This document shows positions 19,186 to 28,805 of a stretch of 64,000 nt of DNA, piece by piece. The notes beneath the pieces are model-generated. The model saw only the letters and a program-made list of their open reading frames with translations, was not told where the DNA came from and did no database searches. A program made the position numbers and the translations under genes. Within the stretch, counting starts at the first letter, position 1, and every line of letters starts with the position of its first letter. The DNA is from Oscillospiraceae bacterium. GTDB taxonomy: Bacteria > Bacillota > Clostridia > UBA1212 > SIG427. Location: positions 47,699 through 111,698 of the forward strand of contig SVJE01000003.1 in assembly GCA_015069135.1 (NCBI GenBank), in the 5' to 3' direction.

Positions 19186-19713
19186 ATGAAAAATGTAAAA
19201 ATTATATGTATTATAATGCTTTTACTTACTTTGGTTGGTTGTAATACGTTAATTTTATCAAACGACCAAATAAGTAACTATATTAATGACAAGAATCAAA
19301 TTTCGTCTAGCTTAGGGGAGACTTGTAAAGTATTTCCGGATGATATACCGACATCTGCAAAAAACGTAAATTATTATTTTGAGTATACTCAAGGATTATT
19401 AGATCCAGAAATACAGTTTTTTCTTGAATATACATTATCTGAAGAGGAGTATTATGTTGAGTTAAATAGAATAAAAAGTATTAAATGTAATCAACCAATT
19501 AAATGTGATGAAAGAAAATATATTTATCCGGCATATGTTGCCATGGAAAACTACGATGGTGGTTTTGAGTATGTTTTGATAGATGAAGTGAATTATCGGT
19601 TTATATATATTTTTTTGAAATTTTTCTCTAATACATCTCGTATGCATTTTGATTTATCATATCTTCCTAAAAAATTGAATTATACCAACAGTGCTGAATT
19701 TAGTATTTATTAG
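19186..19713 (+). CDS. Putative lipoprotein, candidate immunity protein for the Rhs tip
   Basis: 175 residues. The hydrophobic N-terminus ends in the lipobox LVGC, so the mature protein should be anchored to the outer face of the membrane at Cys19. The rest is polar and aromatic-rich with no family I recognise. It begins 43 bp after the toxin stop with no terminator between, and is as AT-rich as the toxin tip. Position suggests an immunity role, which by family precedent is encoded just downstream of the toxin tip. A lipoprotein would fit a toxin acting at the membrane or outside; this is inference. Confidence 0.55.
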   Translation: MKNVKIICIIMLLLTLVGCNTLILSNDQISNYINDKNQISSSLGETCKVFPDDIPTSAKNVNYYFEYTQGLLDPEIQFFLEYTLSEEEYYVELNRIKSIKCNQPIKCDERKYIYPAYVAMENYDGGFEYVLIDEVNYRFIYIFLKFFSNTSRMHFDLSYLPKKLNYTNSAEFSIY

Positions 19714-19970
19714 CTAGCGAAAATGTATGATATGGAGAGATGATTTCAGTTTTCATGTAAACTATGAAAACTGATATAAGATTTTTGGATATTTTAAGAA
19801 TGAAGGCGGATTTGTCCGGACACTATTCTTAAAATCAGTTATATATACATTTTGGACTAGTATGGAAAGAGTTAGTGTGTAAAATATAAGTCATATGTAT
19901 ATAGAAAGAAAATTTGTGCTAAATAATAGAAAATATTAAAGAGTGGCAATTAAAAATAATTTTATAACCA
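19714..19970. other. Gene-free stretch with two perfect inverted repeats
   Basis: No frame with a ribosome binding site was found. CAGTTTTCAT (19747-19756) pairs perfectly with 19764-19773. ATTTTAAGAAT (19791-19801) pairs perfectly with 19825-19835 around a loop containing GTCCGGAC. Neither has a good T tract. They may end the toxin operon or be remnants of a small mobile element. Confidence 0.5.
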
Positions 19971-19971
19971 C

Positions 19972-20000
19972 TTGTAATTTACATCCGGCTATGATACAAT
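19972..20000 (+). promoter_or_regulatory. Sigma-A promoter of the rpsF operon
   Basis: TTGTAA (19972-19977), a 17-bp spacer and TACAAT (19995-20000). Confidence 0.65.
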
Positions 20001-20007
20001 AGTTTGA

Positions 20008-20075
20008 CCGATTTTAGAAATCGGCAAGGTTTCCTTGTCCTGCACAGGTGATGCAGGATCGTTTAGTCCAAAAGG
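20008..20075 (+). promoter_or_regulatory. rpsF leader with three consecutive hairpins, candidate S6:S18 autoregulatory leader
   Basis: Three perfect stems follow each other: CCGATTT/AAATCGG (20008-20024), CAAGG/CCTTG (20025-20037) and TCCTGCA/TGCAGGA (20038-20058), then the SD AAGGAGG. An rpsF-ssb-rpsR leader that binds the S6:S18 complex is known in many bacteria. I see the right position and compact structure but cannot confirm the bulged CCG recognition element. Confidence 0.45.
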
Positions 20076-20087
20076 AGGTGAAAGAGA

Positions 20088-20372
20088 ATGAATAACTACG
20101 AGGTAATGTTTATAGTTGACCCCGAGTTAGGTGAGGAGAAAGTCGCTGCAACTGTTGAGAAATTCAAGAGCTTGATTGAAAGCAAGGCAACTCTGGATTC
20201 TTTTGCAGAATGGGGCAAGAGACGTTTGGCTTATCTTATTGATGATAAGAGCGAAGGTTACTATGTACTTGCTACAATGACATCCGCACCTGAATTCCCA
20301 GCAGAACTTGAGAGAATTTTCAAGATCACTGAGGGTATCATGAGATATCTTGTTTTAAGAAAAGAAGGCTAA
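20088..20372 (+). CDS. rpsF: 30S ribosomal protein S6
   Basis: 94 residues, starting MNNYEVMFIVDPEL, the typical N-terminus. S6 binds the central domain of 16S rRNA together with S18. The AAGGAGG site is near perfect. It is the first gene of the rpsF-ssb-rpsR group, with ssb starting 9 bp after its stop. Confidence 0.97.
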   Translation: MNNYEVMFIVDPELGEEKVAATVEKFKSLIESKATLDSFAEWGKRRLAYLIDDKSEGYYVLATMTSAPEFPAELERIFKITEGIMRYLVLRKEG

Positions 20373-20381
20373 GGTGCAATC

Positions 20382-20828
20382 ATGAACAAAGTAATTTTAA
20401 TGGGTAGATTAGTAAGAGATCCTGAAATGCGTTCCACAGCTTCCAATGTGTCTGTGTGCAGTTTCACTGTGGCAGTTGACAGACGCTTTAAGTCTGAGAA
20501 TCAGCCATCAGCTGATTTTATTCCTGTAATAGCATGGAGACAGACAGCAGAGTTTGTAAACAAGTATTTCAAAAAAGGAAGCAAGATTGCATTGACAGGT
20601 TCAATTCAGACCAGAAGTTGGGATGATAAGGACGGCAATCGTCGTTATGCAACAGAAGTAATTGCAGACGAGGTTGAGTTTTGTGAGAGTAAGAAATCAG
20701 ATTCACAGGGTAGCGGCAATGGTATGGAGTTTATGACACCACCACCTGCAGCACCGGCAGATAGTATGTCTGCAGGACCTGCTGAGGGCTTCTATGCTCT
20801 TGACGACGAAAGTGATATTCCATTCTGA
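20382..20828 (+). CDS. ssb: Single-stranded DNA-binding protein
   Basis: 148 residues. The OB fold (~1-105) starts MNKVILMGRLVRDPEMR. A flexible Gly/Pro/Ala-rich linker leads to the acidic tip DDESDIPF, which docks partner proteins such as recombination and repair factors. It lies between the two r-protein genes as in most Firmicutes. Confidence 0.97.
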   Translation: MNKVILMGRLVRDPEMRSTASNVSVCSFTVAVDRRFKSENQPSADFIPVIAWRQTAEFVNKYFKKGSKIALTGSIQTRSWDDKDGNRRYATEVIADEVEFCESKKSDSQGSGNGMEFMTPPPAAPADSMSAGPAEGFYALDDESDIPF

Positions 20829-20857
20829 TCTTAAGATTTGAAAGGGAGGTTTAGACA

Positions 20858-21148
20858 ATGCCATATATGAAGAAAGACGCAAAAGGCGGTAAAGACGGCT
20901 TCGATAAGGGCGACGCTAAAGGCGGTATGAGAAACAGAAGACCAAGAAAGAAAGTATGTGCCTTCTGTGAAGAAAAGGCAGAGTACATCGATTATAAGGA
21001 TGTAGCTAAGCTCAGAAAGTTTGTATCAGAGAGAGGTAAGATTCTTCCTAGAAGAATTTCCGGAACTTGTGCAAAGCACCAGAGAGAGCTTACAACTGCT
21101 ATAAAGAGAGCTAGACACGTTGCACTGTTACCGTTCTCAGCAGATTAA
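20858..21148 (+). CDS. rpsR: 30S ribosomal protein S18
   Basis: 96 residues. The N-terminal extension is unusually rich in Gly, Lys and Asp. The core begins [10 protein letters not shown] and carries [19 protein letters not shown], typical for S18. CxxC (~29-32) with a later Cys and His suggests the zinc-binding (C+) form. SD GGGAGG. Confidence 0.95.
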   Translation: MPYMKKDAKGGKDGFDKGDAKGGMRNRRPRKKVCAFCEEKAEYIDYKDVAKLRKFVSERGKILPRRISGTCAKHQRELTTAIKRARHVALLPFSAD

Positions 21149-21162
21149 TTTTTTTAAGAAAC

Positions 21163-21194
21163 AGCGCAACCTTTTTTCTAAGGTTGCGCTTTTC
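21163..21194 (+). terminator. Intrinsic terminator after rpsR
   Basis: AGCGCAACCTT (21163-21173) and AAGGTTGCGCT (21180-21190) form a perfect 11-bp stem, then TTT. Confidence 0.85.
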
Positions 21195-21228
21195 AGTTTT
21201 TTACAAAAGAAAAAAGGGGGTGAGGACC

Positions 21229-21471
21229 ATGCACGAACCTGACTTTTATGCAGACATAAGTCGTATTGAAAAGGATAAGGCGGGAGTACTTACTTCCACA
21301 GCAACACTGTTTCAGTTGCTGGCTGCAGATACACAAAGTACAAAGGCGATAAATGAAGGTTTAGGAAATCTGATGGCAGATATTCTTAGATTGGGACATA
21401 ATCTGGGATTGGCTTATGAAGATATGTATTTGGCTATGGACAGAGCAGTAAAAAATAAATTTACAGCATAG
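21229..21471 (+). CDS. MazG-like family protein
   Basis: 80 residues from the ATG at 21229, preceded by GGGGTGAGG. The longer frame from 21184 would begin inside the rpsR terminator and is rejected. The helical sequence ATLFQLLAADTQSTKA and LGHNLGLAYEDMYLAM resembles the short MazG-like proteins found at this locus in Clostridia. The full metal-binding ExxE set of active MazG pyrophosphohydrolases is not evident, so activity is doubtful. Confidence 0.6.
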   Translation: MHEPDFYADISRIEKDKAGVLTSTATLFQLLAADTQSTKAINEGLGNLMADILRLGHNLGLAYEDMYLAMDRAVKNKFTA

Positions 21472-21504
21472 GAAGTCAGTAGTTAAGAGAAAGGAGGTGT
21501 CTTA

Positions 21505-23613
21505 GTGAGCGAGATAGAATACGAGAATTATCAGGAAGAGAATAAAGAAGAAAATCAGAAAGCAAACAGTTCAGCTGACATTGATACAGACAGTGTAAAT
21601 AATGAAGTAAAAAGTATCAGTAAATTAAAAAGTTTTTTTGCCGTAAACAGTAGAGTGATTTTCTGGATAATTATTGCTGTGTTACTTTTCTTTGGTACAT
21701 TTATAGTGCCAAAAGGACTAAAAAAAGAATATATAGCAGCAGGAGCAGTAATATTTATAACATTAATAATAGTTGAGTTACTTTTTAACTTTATAAAGAA
21801 AAAAATAAATGCAGGTCGCATAATAAAGACACCTTTTTACAGGGATAATACAGGAGAAGGTTTAGCTACAGTTAAAGACTTCAGAATTCCTATGGTATTT
21901 GCCGATGACCAGGGTGATATTATATGGAGCAACCAGGAGTTTCGTAAGCTTTTTAACAGTGAAGATTCTATAAAAAACAGTCATAACATGAAAAGAGTAA
22001 TTAAGGAACTGTTTATGCTTCGCATAAGGTCTAAGTTACTTATGGGAGAAAACGGATTTTCCATGGATGTTGAGTTTGCAGGCAGGCAGTTTGTTATGAA
22101 CGGTAACGTACTGGATACAGCCATTGTACTGTATTTTGTGGATAATACCGATTATCAGACACTGAAAAAAATCAGCGAAGACTCTTCCATGGCGGTAGGT
22201 ATTATTGCCATCGACTCTTTTGAAGAACTTTATCAGGAAGGTAAAGAAGCTGTAACAAACCAGATCCTTGTGGCCCTGGACAGAATTTTTGCAGGTTGGC
22301 TGGAAGGCATGAATGCTGTTATAAAAAAGCTGGACAGAGACAGATATATTTTACTTATTGAAGACCAGTATCTTAAATTACTTGAACGTGCCAGGTTTTC
22401 AATTCTTGATGAAACCAAGAAGATTTCAGTAGGTAACAGTATAAACATTACTTTAAGTATAGGTATTGCCGTAAATTGTGGTTCTGTAGCAGATAACTAC
22501 AAAGGTGCAGACAGCGCTCTTGACCTGGCAGCCAGAAGAGGCGGTGACCAGGCTGTTGTAAAAAGAAAAGGTTCCGACACATATTTCGGAGGAAGTAGTC
22601 TTGAAATAGAAAGACGAACCAAGGTTAAGGCCAAGTCAATGGCAGCTCTTCTGAAAGCGGCTATTGAAAAGAGTACCAAGGTGCTTATTATGGGTCATTC
22701 CAATTGTGATATGGACTCCTTAGGTTCTGCGTTGGCTGTTTACAGGGCGTGTTGTATTTCAGGTAAAAAGGCTAAAATAATACTTAATAAGAGTAATAAG
22801 TCCATTGATTCAATTATGAACAGACTGGTGGACGTACCGGAATACAGTGAACTTTTCATAAACACCACAGATGCTCTTAATCTTATTGATGAAGGAACAT
22901 TGGTTGTTGTGGTGGACACATACAATCAGAAAATGACGGAAGCGCCTACTGTTCTTGACAATGCAGACAGAGTGGCGGTAATAGACCACCACAGAAGAGG
23001 TGCAGATTTTATTGAGGATACAGAACTTTTCTATTCAGAAACCTATGCTTCTTCCACCAGTGAACTTATGGTAGAAATACTAGGTTACTATACATCGAAT
23101 GTAGCAATTTCTAAATTAGAAGCAGAAGCTATGTATTCGGGAATTTGGGTGGACACTAAAGGCTTTACCTTTAAGACAGGTATCAGAACTTTTGAGGCGG
23201 CTACTTATCTTAAGTCTCAGGGTGTAAACACAGTGGATGTAAGAAGATACTTCCAGTCGGATTTCGAAACATTTGCCCTGGTACAGAACATAACTGCAAC
23301 AACAGAGATGGTGCATGGAAATATAGGTATAGCTGTGTGTAAACCGGGAATGCCAAACCCACAGTTTTTAGCGGCGTTGGCTGCAGACCAGCTTCTGACA
23401 ATTTCAGAATTGGATGCGTCCTTTGTATTGGCACCTATAGACGGTGATGTGGCTATAAGCGGAAGATCATTAGGTGATATTAATGTACAGGTAATATTGG
23501 AAAAAATGGGTGGTGGCGGACATCTCACATCTGCCGGAGCCAGAATGAAAGATGTATCAACAGACTACGTTAAAAAAACTCTCGTTAAACATATAGAGGA
23601 GGTACTGAAATGA
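21505..23613 (+). CDS. gdpP: GdpP-type cyclic-di-AMP phosphodiesterase
   Basis: 702 residues, GTG start behind AAGGAGG. An acidic N-terminal tail (~1-40) precedes two membrane helices (~50-66, ~74-96), a PAS-like domain (~110-190), a degenerate GGDEF domain (~215-350) and the catalytic DHH-DHHA1 part (~390-702). Metal motifs are GHSNCDMDSLGSA, VVVDTYN, DHHRRG and the C-terminal GGGGHLTSAGA. The family cleaves c-di-AMP to pApA and so affects wall and potassium homeostasis. The gene overlaps rplI by 4 bp (ATGA). Its ~40-residue acidic N-terminal extension is longer than usual. Confidence 0.9.
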   Translation: MSEIEYENYQEENKEENQKANSSADIDTDSVNNEVKSISKLKSFFAVNSRVIFWIIIAVLLFFGTFIVPKGLKKEYIAAGAVIFITLIIVELLFNFIKKKINAGRIIKTPFYRDNTGEGLATVKDFRIPMVFADDQGDIIWSNQEFRKLFNSEDSIKNSHNMKRVIKELFMLRIRSKLLMGENGFSMDVEFAGRQFVMNGNVLDTAIVLYFVDNTDYQTLKKISEDSSMAVGIIAIDSFEELYQEGKEAVTNQILVALDRIFAGWLEGMNAVIKKLDRDRYILLIEDQYLKLLERARFSILDETKKISVGNSINITLSIGIAVNCGSVADNYKGADSALDLAARRGGDQAVVKRKGSDTYFGGSSLEIERRTKVKAKSMAALLKAAIEKSTKVLIMGHSNCDMDSLGSALAVYRACCISGKKAKIILNKSNKSIDSIMNRLVDVPEYSELFINTTDALNLIDEGTLVVVVDTYNQKMTEAPTVLDNADRVAVIDHHRRGADFIEDTELFYSETYASSTSELMVEILGYYTSNVAISKLEAEAMYSGIWVDTKGFTFKTGIRTFEAATYLKSQGVNTVDVRRYFQSDFETFALVQNITATTEMVHGNIGIAVCKPGMPNPQFLAALAADQLLTISELDASFVLAPIDGDVAISGRSLGDINVQVILEKMGGGGHLTSAGARMKDVSTDYVKKTLVKHIEEVLK

Positions 23614-24056
23614 AAGTTATATTAAAGAAAGATGTTAAAGATTTAGGAAAGAAGGACCAGGTTGTAAATGTAAGCGATGGTTATGCAAATAACTTTTTGT
23701 TTCCCCGTGGTATAGCAGTCCCTGCTACTGCCGGAGGACTTAACGATGTTAAGAATAAACAGCAGGCAGCTGAAGAAAAGAAAAAGAGAGAAATTGCTGC
23801 CGCCAAGGAATTGGTTGCTGCATTAAAGGATAAAGAAGTTGTAATCAAGCTTAAATGTGGTGCCGGCGGTAAACTTTTCGGTGCGGTTTCTTCAAAAGAA
23901 GTTGCACAGGAACTTAAAAAACAGCATGGCTTTGATCTTGATAAAAAAGACCTTGTTATTAAAGAACCTATTAAAAACCTTGGTGTGTACAACGTAGAAG
24001 CAAAGGTTTACACAGGAATTACAGCAGAATTTAAAGTTAAAGTGGAGAGTTTATAA
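23610..24056 (+). CDS. rplI: 50S ribosomal protein L9
   Basis: 148 residues. MKVILKKDVKDLGKKDQVV and the YANNFLFPRGIAVPAT segment are the L9 N-terminal signature, followed by the long central helix rich in Glu, Lys and Ala (~45-75). Translationally coupled to gdpP. Confidence 0.97.
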   Translation: MKVILKKDVKDLGKKDQVVNVSDGYANNFLFPRGIAVPATAGGLNDVKNKQQAAEEKKKREIAAAKELVAALKDKEVVIKLKCGAGGKLFGAVSSKEVAQELKKQHGFDLDKKDLVIKEPIKNLGVYNVEAKVYTGITAEFKVKVESL

Positions 24057-24057
24057 A

Positions 24058-25395
24058 ATGGCAGAGAACATTACAAGAATACCGCCTAATAATATAGATG
24101 CAGAAAAGTCAGTGTTAGGAGCAGTGTTGGTTTCTCCTGATGTTATGATGGATATTTTGGACATTGTCAAGGCTGATGATTTCTATCGTAAAGATCACGA
24201 AATTATTTTCAGTGCTATGACAGATCTTTTCAACCTGAACAGACCAATTGACGTGGTTACGGTTACAGAGAAATTGTCACAGCAGGGTGTTCTTGATAAA
24301 GTAGGAGGAATTCCTTACTTAGGTTCTTTGGCTGATGAAGTTCCTTTAGCTTCTAATGCTCCTCAATATGCAGGAATTGTTGCTGAAAAGGCATTGCAGA
24401 GACGCCTTATCAAATGCGGACAGGACATAGTTAAGAATGCTTTTGAGCCGGAAGGTGATGTTTCCATAGTACTTGAAAAAGCAGAACAGTCAGTTCTTGA
24501 TGTAATGCAGAACCGAGCTTCAAAGGCATATGTGCAGATTAAAGATGTAATGCCTGGTGTATTTAATATACTGGAGCAGGCATCTAAATCCAACGGCATG
24601 TCAGGTATAGCTACAGGTTTCTATGATTTGGATCAGATGACAGCCGGTCTTCACAATTCGGATCTTGTTATTGTAGCCGGCCGTCCGGCCATGGGTAAGA
24701 CTGCATTTATGCTTAATATGGCAAGAAACATAGCTGTTAAAGAACGCCAGCCTGTAGCAATCTTCAACCTGGAGATGTCTAAGGAACAGTTGGCTACCAG
24801 AATGCTCAGTACAGAATCAGGTGTGGAAAGTGAGAAACTTCGTAACGGTAACTTAGGAGACTCAGATTGGACACAGATTGCAGAGGGTATGAGTGTACTT
24901 TCCAATGCACCTATTTACTTTGACGATAGTTCTGATATTTCAGTACAGTCTATAAGGTCCAAGTGCAGGAAACTAAAAATGGAGAAAGATATAAAGGTTG
25001 TATTTATTGACTATTTGCAGCTTATGACCAATAACGGCGGAAGACACAATGATAGTCGTGCCAATGAAGTATCCGATATGTCTCGTGCTCTTAAAGTAAT
25101 GGCCAGAGAGCTTAACATTCCGGTTATTGTAGGTTCACAGGTATCCAGAGGTGTTGAATCAAGACAGGATAAGAGGCCTATGATGAGTGACCTGAGAGAA
25201 TCCGGTGCCATTGAGCAGGACGCAGATATTATAATGTTCTTGTACAGAGATGAAGTATATAACAAAGAGACAGAGTATAAAGGCGTAGCAGAGCTTATTA
25301 TAGGAAAACACAGAAACGGTGCAACAGGTACCTGTAATCTGGTGTTCGATGCAGAGCACTCAGCCTTTAAGAATATGTCACCTATGAAACCATGA
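24058..25395 (+). CDS. dnaB: Replicative DNA helicase
   Basis: 445 residues (the gene named dnaC in Bacillus). The N-terminal helical domain starts PPNNIDAEKSVLGA. The RecA-like motor has Walker A GRPAMGKT (~209) and the Walker B-like VVFIDYLQLM, and includes GSQVSRGVESRQDKRP. The hexamer unwinds DNA at the fork. It starts 1 bp after the rplI stop and overlaps tilS by 4 bp. Confidence 0.96.
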   Translation: MAENITRIPPNNIDAEKSVLGAVLVSPDVMMDILDIVKADDFYRKDHEIIFSAMTDLFNLNRPIDVVTVTEKLSQQGVLDKVGGIPYLGSLADEVPLASNAPQYAGIVAEKALQRRLIKCGQDIVKNAFEPEGDVSIVLEKAEQSVLDVMQNRASKAYVQIKDVMPGVFNILEQASKSNGMSGIATGFYDLDQMTAGLHNSDLVIVAGRPAMGKTAFMLNMARNIAVKERQPVAIFNLEMSKEQLATRMLSTESGVESEKLRNGNLGDSDWTQIAEGMSVLSNAPIYFDDSSDISVQSIRSKCRKLKMEKDIKVVFIDYLQLMTNNGGRHNDSRANEVSDMSRALKVMARELNIPVIVGSQVSRGVESRQDKRPMMSDLRESGAIEQDADIIMFLYRDEVYNKETEYKGVAELIIGKHRNGATGTCNLVFDAEHSAFKNMSPMKP

Positions 25396-26774
25396 TTCAG
25401 AACATCACAGACAAAGTATACTGTAAAATGAAAAATTGTATATATGAGCATAATATGTTGCTGCCGGGAGAGGCTGTTATAGCCTGTGTTTCAGGTGGTT
25501 GTGACAGTGTTGCTTTGCTGTTTTTGTTAAACCGCTTTATTCAGGAAGAAAACATGGGCAGAAAGCTGGTATGTGCCCATTTTGACCATATGTTAAGAGG
25601 CGCAGAATCTGATGAGGACAGGGACTTTACCGAGAAATTGTGTAAGAGTTTAAATATTGAATTCCGCTTTAAAAGACAGGATGTTGCTGCCTATTCAAAA
25701 GAATATGGTCTTTCGCTGGAAACAGGGGCGAGAGACGTCCGTTATGGCTTTTTTCAGGAACTTGCGGATGAATACGGTGGTAAAATAGCAGTTGCCCACA
25801 ACCTTAATGACAGAGTTGAAACAATACTTATGAATATTGCCAGAGGTACAGGGATTCATGGTCTTAAAGGGATTTCGTATGCAAGAGATAATATTATAAG
25901 ACCAATACTTGATATTGAAAGATCAGAACTTGAAAAGGTTCTGGAAGAAAACAATATAGCTTTTCGTACAGACAGTACCAATAAAGATCCATTCTGTAAG
26001 AGAAACAAAGTAAGACTGGATGTATTACCTTATTTAAGAAAAAATTTAGGGGAAGATATAGACAGGAAATTGATTCGTTTATCAGTTTTGGCTACTGAGG
26101 ATAATGAGTATATTGAATCTGTTTCCCAAAAATATGTTTCAGAATATGTTCAGTTTTCCGATGGATGTGCAATTGTTGATTACGACAAGTTGTGTGATCT
26201 TGATAAGGCTTTGTTAAGCAGAATTTCAGTAAGCATATTAAAAAACTTTTACCCGGGTGGTGTGGGCATTACCGAGAATGCGGTGAATGACCTTAAAAGG
26301 GCATTGGAAAGTAAGGGCGCCGGCTACAGTGGAACAGTGGGTAAAGGCATTTATGTAAGGGTTTACCATGACAGACTTGTAGTTTCAGAGAATTGTCCCG
26401 GGGAAGAATTTTCAGAACAAGGTATGATAAGCTATTATAAAGGCGATGTGGCTCTTTCTGAAATAAGGGAATCTGATAATATGATAGCTGCCTTTGATGA
26501 AAATGCACTTGATGCTTATTGCCGTGAGAAGAACAGGGCATGGGAAATAAGGTGCAGGAAAGAAGGAGACCGTTTTACCCCCCTGGGAAGTAAAGGCGGT
26601 AAACTTCTTAAGAAGTTTTTTATTGATAATAAAGTGCCGGCAGATATAAGAAATACATTACCCTTACTTGCTGTTGGTCAGGAAATATTGTGGATACCCG
26701 GAGTAAGGCGTAGCAATATAGCTCCTGTAACGAAAGATACAACTGATGCAATATTGTTTAAATTCAGGAAATAA
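25392..26774 (+). CDS. tilS: tRNA(Ile)-lysidine synthase
   Basis: 460 residues. An ATP-dependent enzyme that converts C34 of the CAU-anticodon tRNA(Ile) to lysidine. The PP-loop SGGCDSVALL (~33) is followed by HFDHMLRG, and C-terminal TilS domains end near residue 455. The start ATG overlaps the dnaB stop. Unlike many Firmicutes, no hpt gene separates tilS from ftsH. Confidence 0.93.
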   Translation: MIQNITDKVYCKMKNCIYEHNMLLPGEAVIACVSGGCDSVALLFLLNRFIQEENMGRKLVCAHFDHMLRGAESDEDRDFTEKLCKSLNIEFRFKRQDVAAYSKEYGLSLETGARDVRYGFFQELADEYGGKIAVAHNLNDRVETILMNIARGTGIHGLKGISYARDNIIRPILDIERSELEKVLEENNIAFRTDSTNKDPFCKRNKVRLDVLPYLRKNLGEDIDRKLIRLSVLATEDNEYIESVSQKYVSEYVQFSDGCAIVDYDKLCDLDKALLSRISVSILKNFYPGGVGITENAVNDLKRALESKGAGYSGTVGKGIYVRVYHDRLVVSENCPGEEFSEQGMISYYKGDVALSEIRESDNMIAAFDENALDAYCREKNRAWEIRCRKEGDRFTPLGSKGGKLLKKFFIDNKVPADIRNTLPLLAVGQEILWIPGVRRSNIAPVTKDTTDAILFKFRK

Positions 26775-26779
26775 TATAT

Positions 26780-26808
26780 TTGCTCTGTTAGTTTCCTTAT
26801 GGTAAAAT
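26780..26808 (+). promoter_or_regulatory. Putative sigma-A promoter of ftsH
   Basis: TTGCTC (26780-26785), a 17-bp spacer and TAAAAT (26803-26808), with TG one base upstream of the -10. Confidence 0.55.
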
Positions 26809-26837
26809 GTACAGACAACTTTTTTTGGAGGTAAGAT

Positions 26838-28637
26838 TTGAAAGCGTTAAAGAATGTTTCTATATATATAGCTCTTATTGTGGGTGTTATATTGTTGGCG
26901 GTATTGATAAACGGAGTGACATCAGCACCGGAAATGAGCTACAACAAGTTTGTTACTGAACTTATTGAAAATGATAATGTAAAGAAAGTTTCCGTGGACG
27001 GAAATACTGCTTTGGTGGAGCTTAAAGAAGCTCTTAATAACAAAACTCTTTACAGGGTGAAGTTCTACTCACAAGATGTTTTTGAAAGCCTTGTTCTGGA
27101 AGCTGAAAGTGCAGGAAAGACATTTGACTATGTGGCCGATATTACAGAAGTGCCATTTATAGTAACCCTTATTCCATATATTTTAATGGCCGGAATAGTT
27201 ATTTTCTTTATATTGTTTATGATGGGACAGAGTCAGGGTGCCAATGCCAAAGTTATGAACTTTGGTAAGAGCAGAGCCAGACTTTATACTACCAGCAAGA
27301 TTAAATTTGCTGATGTGGCAGGAGCCGATGAAGAGAAAGAAGAAATGGCTGAATTGGTTTCTTTCCTAAAGAATCCTAAAAAGTACGCAGATATGGGTGC
27401 GAGAATTCCTAAAGGTGTACTTATGGTGGGCCCTCCAGGTACAGGTAAGACATATCTTGCAAAGGCAGTGGCCGGTGAAGCAGAAGTTCCTTTCTTTGCT
27501 ATAAGCGGTTCTGACTTTGTGGAAATGTATGTAGGTGTAGGTGCGGCCAGAGTAAGAGACCTTTTCGAGCAGGCTAAAAAGAATGCTCCATGTCTTATTT
27601 TCATTGATGAAATCGATGCGGTAGGCCGTCACAGAGGTTCAGGCCTTGGTGGCGGACATGATGAAAGAGAACAGACTCTTAATCAGTTGTTGGTTGAAAT
27701 GGATGGTTTTGCAGGCAAGGAAGGTATTATTATAATTGCTGCTACCAACAGACCTGACATTCTTGATCCGGCATTAACACGACCGGGCAGATTTGACAGA
27801 AAGATAGTAGTTAATGTACCTACATTAAAGGCAAGAGATGAAATCCTTAAAGTTCATGCCAGAAATAAACCCATAAGTGAAGATGTTTCACTTCTGGAAG
27901 TGGCTAAGATTACTCCGGGATTCACACCGGCAGATCTTGAAAATCTTCTTAATGAGGCGGCTTTGTTGGCAGCAAGAGAAGATCTTGATAAGATTGAAAT
28001 GAGACATATTAAAGAAGCTACATTCAGAGTAGTTGTAGGACCTGAAAAGAAGAGTAACGTAATGACCGAAAAAGATAAGCGCCTTACAGCTATTCACGAA
28101 ACCGGTCATGCCATTGCGGTTAAAGTTGCTTCATCAACAGATACAGTTGACAGAGTATCTATAATACCAGCAGGTTATGCCGGCGGATATACAGCTCATA
28201 AACCAAGTGAGGATAAGACATATGCAACAGAGAAGCAGATGATAGAAAATATTATTGTTGCTTTAGGTGGTAGAGCTGCAGAAGAGTTATGTCTTGGTGA
28301 AGTAAGTACAGGTGCATCTTCTGACCTTAAGAGTGCCAACGGTATTGCCCACAATATGGTAACCAAATACGGTATGAGTAAAAAGCTTACCAATATGGTG
28401 TTTGACAATGAAGGCAATGAGGTGTTTATCGGAAGAAGTTTTGGATCCACAAGAAATTACAGCGAAGACACAGCTGCTATAATAGATGAAGAAGTTAAGA
28501 CTATCATCGACAGTGCTTATACAAAAGTTAAGGAAATCCTTACAGAGAACATGGATAAGCTTAATCGCATAGCAGATGTTCTTATGGAAAAAGAAAAAAT
28601 TGAGGGCGAGGAATTTGAAGCCCTTATGGCAGAGTAA
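26838..28637 (+). CDS. ftsH: ATP-dependent zinc metalloprotease FtsH
   Basis: 599 residues, TTG start 6 nt behind GGAGG. Two membrane helices (~7-27 and ~108-130) flank a small external domain. The AAA+ module has Walker A GPPGTGKT (~199) and Walker [10 protein letters not shown]. The protease domain has the zinc site HETGH (~420). The hexamer degrades membrane and regulatory proteins. It is shorter than B. subtilis FtsH because the C-terminal tail is short. Confidence 0.96.
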   Translation: MKALKNVSIYIALIVGVILLAVLINGVTSAPEMSYNKFVTELIENDNVKKVSVDGNTALVELKEALNNKTLYRVKFYSQDVFESLVLEAESAGKTFDYVADITEVPFIVTLIPYILMAGIVIFFILFMMGQSQGANAKVMNFGKSRARLYTTSKIKFADVAGADEEKEEMAELVSFLKNPKKYADMGARIPKGVLMVGPPGTGKTYLAKAVAGEAEVPFFAISGSDFVEMYVGVGAARVRDLFEQAKKNAPCLIFIDEIDAVGRHRGSGLGGGHDEREQTLNQLLVEMDGFAGKEGIIIIAATNRPDILDPALTRPGRFDRKIVVNVPTLKARDEILKVHARNKPISEDVSLLEVAKITPGFTPADLENLLNEAALLAAREDLDKIEMRHIKEATFRVVVGPEKKSNVMTEKDKRLTAIHETGHAIAVKVASSTDTVDRVSIIPAGYAGGYTAHKPSEDKTYATEKQMIENIIVALGGRAAEELCLGEVSTGASSDLKSANGIAHNMVTKYGMSKKLTNMVFDNEGNEVFIGRSFGSTRNYSEDTAAIIDEEVKTIIDSAYTKVKEILTENMDKLNRIADVLMEKEKIEGEEFEALMAE

Positions 28638-28654
28638 AATATAAGGTCTTTTTA

Positions 28655-28747
28655 CTAACTACGACGGCGCAATATTCCATATATTAAAAGTATATGCATT
28701 GCGCCGTATATTGTTACAGAGAACCACAGGAAGAAAGAATATATCAT
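28655..28747 (-). CDS. Possible 30-residue membrane micropeptide
   Basis: A 30-codon frame reading MIYSFFLWFSVTIYG... and ending GILRRRS: one hydrophobic helix with a basic C-terminus. AAGGAG lies 12 nt upstream of the ATG, slightly too far for an ideal site. It spans a strong inverted repeat. No homologue is known to me; it could be chance. Confidence 0.3.
   Translation of the reverse strand: MIYSFFLWFSVTIYGAMHILLIYGILRRRS
28664..28707. repeat. Nested inverted repeat downstream of ftsH
   Basis: ACGGCGCAAT (28664-28673) pairs perfectly with ATTGCGCCGT (28698-28707), and CATATA/TATATG pairs inside. There is no long T tract, so as a terminator for ftsH it would be atypical. Confidence 0.6.
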
Positions 28748-28805
28748 GTTATTTTCACGCTCCTTACACTAACAGTTTATTAGAAAAAACAGTAACAGGT
28801 GACAA

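Noticed and set aside
19791..19835. rpsF-upstream inverted repeat as terminator of the toxin operon
   Set aside because: The stem is perfect but AT-rich with a complex loop and no T tract; left as an unexplained inverted repeat.
21184..21228. Upstream extension of the MazG-like gene
   Set aside because: It would begin inside the rpsR terminator stem; the ATG at 21229 has GGGGTGAGG.
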